This document shows, piece by piece, positions 1 to 5,579 of a stretch of 8,575 nt of DNA; the first letter of the stretch is position 1, and the number at the start of each line of letters is the position of its first letter. The translations under genes and the position numbers were made by a program. The notes under the pieces were generated by a model. It saw only the letters and a program-made list of their open reading frames with translations, had not been told where the DNA came from and did not search any database. The DNA is taken from NCBI GenBank assembly GCA_035290085.1, contig DATDVK010000044.1:1-8575 (forward strand), written 5' to 3'. Source of the DNA: GWB1-54-5 sp035290085. Its GTDB lineage: Bacteria; Patescibacteriota; Gracilibacteria; Peribacterales; Peribacteraceae.

Positions 1-183
1 TTCTTTATATCCGGTCTGTGGGTCGACATAGTAATTATTCGAGAAAGGTACACTCCAAGTGTATGTGGAGCGGAGGAAGACCTCAAGTTCCGGCACTATC
101 AGAGTAGAAACTGGTGGGCTGGCAAGGTGTGCTCCTTGCGCAGGAAGTGCAGACTGATTAGCTTGCTGGCCTATGCGAAAAGC
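1..183 (-). other. Open reading frame running off the left edge, possible partial CDS
   Basis: The minus-strand frame is open from a TGA at 186-184 to the window edge, about 61 codons. The stretch nearest the edge has a plausible protein composition, reading SNNYYVDPQTGYKE at its end. There is no ATG in the frame; the only conventional start is a GTG at 96-94, giving 32 residues before truncation. The opposite strand in the same codon register is also open, and third-position GC does not favour either one. This may be the N-terminus of a gene continuing to the left, or chance. I recognise no family. Confidence 0.2.
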
Positions 184-262
184 TCAGTCGAAGTTCCCGC
201 TCATCAGTATCAACGTTTCCGCCATTATTCTGCTTACATTGCTCATGCTCGTGGCAGGGTAG
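173..262 (+). CDS. Possible 29-aa hydrophobic peptide
   Basis: A short frame starts at ATG 173 and ends at TAG 260-262; an in-frame TGA lies at 155-157, so the frame cannot start earlier. The peptide has a basic N-terminus (R2, K3, K7) and one run of about 18 hydrophobic residues ending in LVAG. It could be a single-pass membrane peptide or the remnant of a signal-anchor N-terminus whose remainder is lost. There is no Shine-Dalgarno sequence and no convincing promoter. It resembles the better supported small peptide at 8087-8167 in size and layout, which is the main reason for listing it. Function unknown. Confidence 0.25.
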   Translation: MRKAQSKFPLISINVSAIILLTLLMLVAG

Positions 263-314
263 GGTCACCGAGAGGAGAGGGATGGGCGTCGTTTTTTTAT
301 CGTTCTTCCTTGAG

Positions 315-414
315 AGAAGACAGAAGACAGCAGGCAGAAGACAGTACTGCCTTCTGATTTTCGTTCAGGGTCTGATGACCCATCAGGGTCTCGAACGACT
401 GACTTCTGCCTTCT
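315..414. repeat. Purine-rich short repeats with two hairpins
   Basis: AGAAGACAG occurs three times (315-323, 322-330, 336-344), and near-complementary CTGCCTTCT follows at 347-355, with CTTCTGCCTTCT at 403-414. The last copy pairs with its complement: CAGAAGACAG (335-344) and CTGCCTTCTG (347-356) form a 10-bp stem with one mismatch and a TA loop, followed by ATTTTC. A second hairpin, CTGATG-ACC-CATCAG, lies at 372-386. The block sits just downstream of the minus-strand peptidase stop and could act as a weak terminator or mRNA 3' structure. No long T-run supports a classical terminator. Confidence 0.45.
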
Positions 415-1077
415 TTATCGGGACAAGATGAGTGCCACCTTCCCGCCTTCCTGAATTTCCTCTTTCACTCCCGCCCAGTCATGGATTGCTTCCATGAGAA
501 TCTGGTGCTTGTATTTGTAGCCCTCACCATGCCGGGTGCCGGGATCGTTGGTGATGAACCGCTTCCCATCGTACCCTGTGATCACCAGCATGTGATACCA
601 CGGCCCCTCTCCGCTGAAGTACGGATTCCCAAGCATTCTTCCCGCTGCGGGGACAATCACAGGGTTCCCCAGGGAGATCTGCTTCTGGATTTCTTCTTTC
701 GTGGGGTTCTGGATGACTTCTGCGCGGTACCCGTAGTATGCCTCTGCCACCTCCGCAAGCTCTGTCAGCGTGATGTCCTGCGCAAAACCCTGCTGCTCTT
801 CCCACGCGATGAGGGCGAGCAGATCTTTGTCCGCCTGCTCCTTCGTGAGGACGTTCCCTGCAAGGTACGAGTGGACGATCAGGAGCGCCGCTTCCTCGCA
901 GGCTTCCTGATAGGGATCTCCCCAGTCGGCGAACGGTGCCTGCACGGTGAAGGGGACGGAGAGGGAGAACTTCTTCGGGAGGGTGGTAGCAGGTTGATCC
1001 GGCTGCAGCTTTGCTGTATTGGCGTTGCACGCAGCGAGAAGGAGGCCGAGGAAGCTGAGGGCGAGAGTGTTTCGCAT
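415..1077 (-). CDS. Lipoprotein C39-like cysteine peptidase
   Basis: This 220-aa protein begins with a lipoprotein signal peptide, hydrophobic residues 4-16 ending in the lipobox L14-A-A-C17, so it should be exported, lipidated at C17 and membrane anchored. The mature part matches the peptidase C39-like fold (Peptidase_C39_2): Q57 and C60 in the YQEACEEA motif, H162 in WYHMLVITGYDG, and D178 in NDPGTRHG give the Gln/Cys/His/Asp active-site set. Substrate unknown; members of the family act on peptide bonds in the envelope, some as bacteriocin-leader peptidases. I chose ATG 1077 because the frame upstream overlaps another gene and the signal peptide starts exactly here. The preceding gene ends 4 bp upstream, and no Shine-Dalgarno is visible, so translation is probably coupled. 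Stop is TAA. Confidence 0.88.
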   Translation of the reverse strand: MRNTLALSFLGLLLAACNANTAKLQPDQPATTLPKKFSLSVPFTVQAPFADWGDPYQEACEEAALLIVHSYLAGNVLTKEQADKDLLALIAWEEQQGFAQDITLTELAEVAEAYYGYRAEVIQNPTKEEIQKQISLGNPVIVPAAGRMLGNPYFSGEGPWYHMLVITGYDGKRFITNDPGTRHGEGYKYKHQILMEAIHDWAGVKEEIQEGGKVALILSR

Positions 1078-1081
1078 GGAT

Positions 1082-1732
1082 TTAGAGGGCTTTTCTGTGA
1101 TGGTGTGGCCTTCTGCCAAAGGGCTTCTTTCCCTGTACCACTGGTACAACAAGTTGCAGTGCTTCCTGCAGCTGCTGCAGCGTGAATCCACGCTGGTGGA
1201 GGAATCCAAGGAGAGAGGTGTTTGCGCTGCCGTATCTTGGCCCCTGATACTGATCAATTGCTCTGGCAACCGGGTGGTTAATTGTGCTGAGGGGAATACC
1301 CAGTGCGGCCACACGGTTTCGGAAGTCAAAGATGCTTGTGGTCGGATGTATTTCGATAGAAGGCGTTGCGTCGTGCGGATCGGTTGTCTCAGGGGTACCA
1401 TCGAAGATGACCTGCACGCAGGCAGACATCCATTGCCGGAATTGCTGCGGTGTGAAACCAAGATCAGGGAGTACTGCAAGCAGAGGCTGGGTTTCTTTTC
1501 CGTGTGCACGGAGGCGCAGCACGATACCTCGGTCACGCTCCGGATCCGCAACTGCGTCCGGGTAGGTGTGGATTCCTCTTGCCTCCAATTCCTCAAGGAA
1601 ATCTCCGACTGTGGTTGTTGCATCTATGTGGAGGGGGTCTGCTGGACTCTTCTCCTGTGCTCCTTGTTCCGCGGGGACGCCGAGCTCTGTCGCCAGTGCT
1701 AGCCAAGGGTCATTTGTATCTGGAGACGTCAT
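1082..1732 (-). CDS. Uncharacterised protein with two tandem ~75-residue repeats
   Basis: This 216-aa soluble protein has no recognised family, no signal peptide and no membrane segment. It contains an internal duplication: residues 34-109 and 126-199 align on TT-x-x-x-DF (T39/T40/D44/F45 with T131/T132/D136/F137), a GI pair (53-54 with 145-146), LL (84-85 with 174-175) and GFT-x-QQ (92-97 with 182-187), each ending in a hydrophobic helix. The C-terminus is basic and His-rich (RRPHHHRK). An in-frame TGA lies five codons before ATG 1732, which fixes the start. It is the first gene of a two-gene unit with the lipoprotein peptidase 4 bp downstream, so a partner or regulator role toward that enzyme is possible but unproven. 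Confidence 0.8.
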   Translation of the reverse strand: MTSPDTNDPWLALATELGVPAEQGAQEKSPADPLHIDATTTVGDFLEELEARGIHTYPDAVADPERDRGIVLRLRAHGKETQPLLAVLPDLGFTPQQFRQWMSACVQVIFDGTPETTDPHDATPSIEIHPTTSIFDFRNRVAALGIPLSTINHPVARAIDQYQGPRYGSANTSLLGFLHQRGFTLQQLQEALQLVVPVVQGKKPFGRRPHHHRKAL

Positions 1733-1738
1733 AATTCG

Positions 1739-1767
1739 ATTGTGTCAAATGGCAGGAACATACGCAA
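1739..1767 (-). promoter_or_regulatory. Candidate leaderless promoter for the minus-strand operon
   Basis: On the minus strand TTGCGT (1767-1762) is followed after 17 bp by CACAAT (1744-1739), matching 3/6 and 4/6 of the -35 and -10 consensus. The -10 ends 6 nt before the ATG at 1732, so transcription would begin at or next to the start codon. No Shine-Dalgarno is present, which fits a leaderless mRNA. Confidence 0.4.
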
Positions 1768-1806
1768 GCAGATGGATGGTAATGTCTTGCAGGGTGGAGT
1801 TCCCAC

Positions 1807-1835
1807 TGGATGTGAGGCAGAGAACACGGCATACT
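1807..1835 (+). promoter_or_regulatory. Weak candidate promoter for the transaldolase operon
   Basis: TGGATG (1807-1812) and CATACT (1830-1835) are spaced by 17 bp, each matching about half or more of the sigma-70 consensus. The predicted start near 1842 leaves a leader of about 20 nt before ATG 1862, made largely of a pyrimidine tract (1844-1856). The call is tentative. Confidence 0.25.
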
Positions 1836-1861
1836 GTCAGCGATCCCTTCCTCCTTGATGC

Positions 1862-2506
1862 ATGAAACTTTTCCTTGATACAGCAAACACTGCACAGGTT
1901 GCTGAGATAGCCGCTTGGGGGGTACTCGATGGTGTGACAACCAATCCTTCTCTCGTCGCGAAGGAAGGGGGGGACTTTAAGAAGACGGTACTCACGATGT
2001 GCAAACTCGTGCCGAATGTGAGTGCGCAGGTGACAGCGACAACATTCGAGGAAATGAAGAAACAGGCGGTGGAGATGAGCGGATGGCATAAGCATGTGGT
2101 GGTGAAGGTGCCCATGACCGTGGAGGGGCTCAAAACCCTGCACTACTGCAAGGGGAAAGGCATCCGTACCAATACCACGCTCGTTTTCTCCGTGAATCAG
2201 GCTATCCTCGCCGCGAAGGCAGGTGCGAGCATCATCAGCCCCTTCATCGGGCGTCTGGATGACATCGGGCAGGATGGTATGGAACTTATCGCAGAGATCA
2301 TGCAGGCTTGGTGCCACTACGATTTCAAGACGGAGGTGCTCGTGGCCTCCACGCGCCATCCCCGGCATATTGCGGATGCGGCGATGCTCGGGGCACACAT
2401 CTGCACTGTTCCCTACGATGTATTTAAGAAACTCCCGCTCCACTCTCTCACAGATATCGGTCTTCAGAAGTTTCTGAAGGACTGGGAGAGTGTGAAGAAG
2501 AAGTAA
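1862..2506 (+). CDS. tal: Transaldolase, FSA/TalC-type
   Basis: Cytosolic enzyme of the non-oxidative pentose phosphate branch, moving a dihydroxyacetone unit from sedoheptulose-7-phosphate to glyceraldehyde-3-phosphate. The 214-aa length is that of the short TalC/fructose-6-phosphate aldolase subfamily. Family landmarks are DGVTTNPSL (23-31), the Schiff-base lysine K82 in VVVKVPMT, the SPFIGRLDDIG segment (126-136) and the phosphate-binding STRHPRHI stretch (163-170). Phenylalanine at 128, where fructose-6-phosphate aldolases carry tyrosine, favours transaldolase over aldolase activity. The start matches the family N-terminus (MKLFLDTAN). No Shine-Dalgarno is present; a pyrimidine tract lies upstream. 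The 6-phosphogluconate dehydrogenase gene starts 17 bp after the TAA stop, so the two are probably co-transcribed. Confidence 0.95.
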   Translation: MKLFLDTANTAQVAEIAAWGVLDGVTTNPSLVAKEGGDFKKTVLTMCKLVPNVSAQVTATTFEEMKKQAVEMSGWHKHVVVKVPMTVEGLKTLHYCKGKGIRTNTTLVFSVNQAILAAKAGASIISPFIGRLDDIGQDGMELIAEIMQAWCHYDFKTEVLVASTRHPRHIADAAMLGAHICTVPYDVFKKLPLHSLTDIGLQKFLKDWESVKKK

Positions 2507-2523
2507 TTTCCCCTCCTTTCACT

Positions 2524-3930
2524 ATGGAACTCGGAGTCATAGGGCTCGGCACCATGGGTGCGAATCTCGCGCGGAATGCCGCACGCAACGGTGCGAAAGT
2601 CATTCTCTATAACCGTACGCCTGAAAAGACCGATCTCTTCATGAAGAGTTACGGGAAGGAGGGGTTGTTTGTCCCCTGTAAGTCGTTCGAGGAGTTCACG
2701 AAGACGTTTGGGGGCCGCAAGGCGATTCTCATGATGGTCGATGCCGGTGAGGCGGTGGACAAAGTGGTGGAGGGTCTCGTTCCTTTCCTGCTGGAGAATG
2801 ATATCCTTATAGACGGTGGCAACAGCCACTACAGTGATACCGAGAGGAGAGCTGCTGCGCTGAGTGAGAAGAAGATGTATTTCATTGGAATGGGCATCAG
2901 TGGAGGGGAAGGGGGTGCGCTCAATGGTCCGAGTATGATGCCCGGCGGAGATGCTGATGCGTACGCGTTTCTCGAGCCGCTTTTCACAAGTATGGCAGCG
3001 AACGATGGTGCCGGAGGGAAGTGTGTGACGTACGTTGGCCCCGGCGGGTCAGGACACTTTGTGAAAATGGTGCATAACGGCATTGAGTATGCGCTGATGC
3101 AGCTTATTGCCGAGTGTTACGATCTCCTCAAGAACCTCGGAGGGTTTGATAACGACGGCCTCCATGAGATTTTCATTGCCTGGGATGGGAGCGAAGAGCT
3201 CCACTCGTACCTCGCGGAGATTACTGCAAAGATCTTTACCAAGAAGGAGAAAGATAAGTACGTCATTGATCTGATTGCGGATGCAGCTGAGCAGAAAGGG
3301 ACTGGGAAGTGGACAACGCAGGCGGCATTGGAGTACGGAGTTTCCATTCCCACTATCAACGCCGCAGTTGATGCGCGCATTCTCTCAGGGTGCCTTGCCG
3401 AACGGGCTGAGGGGAAGAGTTTCCCTGTGATGGTGGACGACACGGAGCCGATCCCTCGTCATATGAAGTTCCGTTCCTCCATTCGTTCGAGCATGGATCT
3501 CTCTTCCATCTGCGCGTACGGGCAGGGGTTTGCTCTCCTGGAGGAGGCAAGCGCCGAGAACGGATGGAAGCTGAACCTCAGTGAAATCGCTCGCATCTGG
3601 CGCGGTGGCTGTATCATCCGCTCCTCCCTCTTAAGCCATCTGCAGGACGCCTACGGCGCAAACCCCGGAGTTGCGAAAGCGGCGAGCAGGACGCTCCTCG
3701 ATCGTTTCTTCGGAGACAGGCAGAAAGAGTGGCGGCAGGTAGTGGAGCTCGGTATTTCCTGGAACATTCCGGTGCCGGCGCTCTCTGCCTCTCTGACGTA
3801 CTTTGATGCACTCACACGCGGACGCCTTCCTCAGAATCTCATTCAGGCGCAGAGGGATTTCTTTGGATCTCACTCCTATGAGCGCATCGATAAGAAAGGA
3901 TTGTTCCACACAGAGTGGGATGCACAGTGA
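2524..3930 (+). CDS. gnd: 6-phosphogluconate dehydrogenase, decarboxylating
   Basis: Oxidatively decarboxylates 6-phosphogluconate to ribulose-5-phosphate and CO2 with reduction of NADP+, in the cytosol, normally as a dimer. At 468 aa it has the full length of the family. The Rossmann motif is GLGTMG (7-12), and NRT at 30-32 is the usual NADP-type phosphate contact. Substrate and catalytic residues are present: SGGEGG (126-131), K181 and E188 in the KMVHNGIE helix with H184-N185, and R444 and H450 in the C-terminal tail that reaches into the partner subunit. ATG 2524 gives the canonical N-terminus. No Shine-Dalgarno precedes it; instead there is a pyrimidine run (2507-2520). Its 3' end overlaps the next gene by 11 bp. 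Confidence 0.97.
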   Translation: MELGVIGLGTMGANLARNAARNGAKVILYNRTPEKTDLFMKSYGKEGLFVPCKSFEEFTKTFGGRKAILMMVDAGEAVDKVVEGLVPFLLENDILIDGGNSHYSDTERRAAALSEKKMYFIGMGISGGEGGALNGPSMMPGGDADAYAFLEPLFTSMAANDGAGGKCVTYVGPGGSGHFVKMVHNGIEYALMQLIAECYDLLKNLGGFDNDGLHEIFIAWDGSEELHSYLAEITAKIFTKKEKDKYVIDLIADAAEQKGTGKWTTQAALEYGVSIPTINAAVDARILSGCLAERAEGKSFPVMVDDTEPIPRHMKFRSSIRSSMDLSSICAYGQGFALLEEASAENGWKLNLSEIARIWRGGCIIRSSLLSHLQDAYGANPGVAKAASRTLLDRFFGDRQKEWRQVVELGISWNIPVPALSASLTYFDALTRGRLPQNLIQAQRDFFGSHSYERIDKKGLFHTEWDAQ

Positions 3931-4627
3931 GAAGATTTGCCTGAAGATTGTGGTTCTCTCTCTGTGGGCATGTCTCATTCTCTTTCTTCTGTTTCTCTGG
4001 AAGCAGTCAGGTATCGCTCTGACGGAAGTCCCATCAGTGCTCTCGGGGCGACTCCGGGAGTTTGGGATATTCAGCGCTGCACTGGTATATATTTTTCTGC
4101 ACGTCGTTCGTCCAGTGACGCTCTTCCCAGGAATGTGGCTCAATATCGCATCCGGACTGTTGTTTGGACCGTGGTTCGGCATCCTCTTCACAGTCATTGG
4201 CGGCAATTTGAGTGCGAATGTTGCTTTCCTCATAGCAAAAATCCTCGGGAGGGATTGGATCCACTCGAGGGAAACAGGGGAGGTGAAGAAGTGGGAACAT
4301 CATCTGCGGCAGAACGGGATGGTGACGGTGATGCTCCTGCGGCTCCTCTACTTGCCGTACGATGCGGTGAGCTACGGGTGTGGTCTCACGTTCATGAGGC
4401 ACCGCGATTTTGCCCTGGGAACATTCATTGGAACGTTTCCGAGTATCACCACGTATGTGCTGCTCGGCGGCATTGCTTCGCCACACACGGTGGGGGGAGT
4501 GGTGTTCCTTGGCTCCGCTCTTCCCTACAGGTTCTTCATCATCCTGCTTTCTGTTCTCTTCTTGTTCCTGGGACTCCTCATTGCCAAATTCATGTATCGA
4601 CGGCTCTTGAATGAGAGCGACAGATGA
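3920..4627 (+). CDS. VTT-domain (TVP38/TMEM64, DedA-like) membrane protein
   Basis: A 235-aa integral membrane protein of the VTT/SNARE-associated family, whose bacterial members are linked to lipid scrambling or transport and membrane homeostasis. Hydrophobic segments lie at about 8-27, 48-66, 72-110 (a broken pair typical of the re-entrant region), 166-186 and 204-226. Family features are FPG (69-71), the FGPWFG stretch (82-87), the GR pair (110-111) ending the first half, and RLLYLPYD (141-148) followed by a glycine-rich helix. I chose ATG 3920 because it precedes the first membrane helix with a short charged N-terminus. It overlaps the 6-phosphogluconate dehydrogenase stop by 11 bp, implying translational coupling. 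A GAGTGGG run just upstream is the only purine-rich, SD-like start in the window. Substrate unknown. Confidence 0.85.
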   Translation: MHSEKICLKIVVLSLWACLILFLLFLWKQSGIALTEVPSVLSGRLREFGIFSAALVYIFLHVVRPVTLFPGMWLNIASGLLFGPWFGILFTVIGGNLSANVAFLIAKILGRDWIHSRETGEVKKWEHHLRQNGMVTVMLLRLLYLPYDAVSYGCGLTFMRHRDFALGTFIGTFPSITTYVLLGGIASPHTVGGVVFLGSALPYRFFIILLSVLFLFLGLLIAKFMYRRLLNESDR

Positions 4628-4645
4628 CACCGCGAAAAACCAAAT

Positions 4646-5533
4646 CTATGAGCTAATGCTTTTTCCTATCGTCAGCATAGCTGCCCCGAGTGTGGCTGCG
4701 TCTTTGAGTTCCGCGACTTTGAGCTCCGGGATGGGCATGTTCGGCAGCATCCAATGATGCAGCTCCTTCTTCACTTCTTTGAAGTGTCTGGCAAGAGCGT
4801 TGCCTGCGCTTCCTCCGAAAATGATGACGGAGGGATCGAGCACGTGAATGAGATTGGTGCACATCCACGCTACCTCCCGATAGATGTCTTTGTGCATGAA
4901 GGCGCAGACTTCGCCTTCCAGATAGTTGGAAGGATCCTTCGCTTCCTCGCAGCGTTTGCCCATGGCAGATCCTGAGAAGAACTGTTCCACATCTCCGCGT
5001 TTGTCTTCGGTTTTGAACGGAGGGTGCCCTGGAACGAGGAGCATATGCCCAAATTCTGCAGCGTAGCCCTGGCTGCCCTGGAAGAGTTTGCCGTTGATGA
5101 CAATACCACCTCCCACACCGGTGCCGAGTGTTACGCCTACGACAACGGATGCGCCTTTCCCTGCACCGACAAGTGCTTCAGCCAGTGTGAAGCAGTTTGC
5201 ATCGTTGTCTGCAAGGCACGGCAAGCCGGTACGCTCAAAGAGTGTTCGCTGGATGGGGACGCCCTCACCGCCGGGGATATTGGGGAGTGTGAGGATGGTG
5301 CCTTCGGGGTGGGTGATGAGTCCCGGGGCACCGATACCGACAGCACGCGTATCTTCTTTCTTGAGTTCTGTGACAACGTCTACGATGGTACCCAGCACAT
5401 GACTAAAACCCTTGGATGCTTCTGTTTCCCTTCGCAGGAATTGCTGCTGTTTCCAGGAAGCGGCTGAGTACCGGGCCGCAGCGATTTTGGTGCCGCCAAG
5501 GTCTATTCCAATGACTGAACCGGATTCGTCCAC
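4646..5533 (-). CDS. ROK-family sugar kinase, probably glucokinase
   Basis: A 295-aa cytosolic ATP-dependent hexose kinase of the ROK family, most simply a glucokinase supplying hexose-6-phosphate to glycolysis and the pentose phosphate pathway. Visible motifs are the phosphate loop GIDLGGTK (9-16), GIGAPG (66-71), the catalytic aspartate D111 in DNDAN, the second ATP loop LGTGVGGG (136-143), and the sugar-binding EFGH (E160, H163). The usual zinc motif CxCGxxGCxE is absent: the segment at about 168-183 has no cysteine, keeping only the terminal glutamate E183. The start is GTG 5533, the first start codon before the conserved strand; there is no ATG between the divergent gene and the family N-terminus. 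No Shine-Dalgarno. It is convergent with the VTT gene (18 bp between stops) and divergent from the ATPase. Sugar specificity cannot be read from sequence. Confidence 0.9.
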   Translation of the reverse strand: MDESGSVIGIDLGGTKIAAARYSAASWKQQQFLRRETEASKGFSHVLGTIVDVVTELKKEDTRAVGIGAPGLITHPEGTILTLPNIPGGEGVPIQRTLFERTGLPCLADNDANCFTLAEALVGAGKGASVVVGVTLGTGVGGGIVINGKLFQGSQGYAAEFGHMLLVPGHPPFKTEDKRGDVEQFFSGSAMGKRCEEAKDPSNYLEGEVCAFMHKDIYREVAWMCTNLIHVLDPSVIIFGGSAGNALARHFKEVKKELHHWMLPNMPIPELKVAELKDAATLGAAMLTIGKSISS

Positions 5534-5542
5534 TGTAACGAC

Positions 5543-5551
5543 TGTATCACA
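5543..5551 (-). promoter_or_regulatory. Candidate extended -10 for the ROK kinase
   Basis: On the minus strand TGT-GATACA (5551-5543) resembles an extended -10, though the hexamer matches only 3/6. It ends 9 nt before the GTG at 5533, which would place transcription start about 2-3 nt from the start codon. The -35 position overlaps the -10 of the divergent ATPase promoter. Confidence 0.25.
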
Positions 5552-5565
5552 AAACCGAGGTTCAC

Positions 5566-5571
5566 TATACT
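5566..5571 (+). promoter_or_regulatory. Candidate -10 box for the Ca2+-ATPase, leaderless
   Basis: TATACT (5 of 6 consensus bases) ends 8 nt before ATG 5580, so the predicted transcription start falls at or within 2 nt of the start codon. The region has no Shine-Dalgarno and the -35 is weak. Together these suggest a leaderless transcript. Confidence 0.45.
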
Positions 5572-5579
5572 TTTCTTCG

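Noticed and set aside
184..186. TGA read as glycine, which would join the left minus-strand frame to a longer protein
   Set aside because: gnd and the VTT gene end at TGA exactly where their families end, so TGA is a stop in this genome.
1..357. A plus-strand frame open for 118 codons from the left edge
   Set aside because: The product is rich in R, S, H and Y with low-complexity repeats at its end, has no family-like motif, and third-position GC shows no coding bias.
282..431. A 49-aa plus-strand frame preceded by a purine-rich GAGGAGAGGG
   Set aside because: It translates the AGAAGACAG repeats and overlaps the end of the well-supported peptidase on the other strand.
481..1185. A 234-aa plus-strand frame
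   Set aside because: It is antisense to the lipoprotein peptidase, whose signal peptide and active-site motifs are clear.
1078..1623. N-terminal extension of the peptidase to 402 aa
   Set aside because: The extension overlaps the upstream gene out of frame and would bury the signal peptide inside the protein.
3803..3919. N-terminal extension of the VTT protein
   Set aside because: It lies in the gnd coding region out of frame and gives a composition unlike the rest of the protein.
5412..5579. N-terminal extension of the ATPase to 892 aa
   Set aside because: It is antisense to the kinase, and ATG 5580 gives the normal family N-terminus with a -10 box just upstream.
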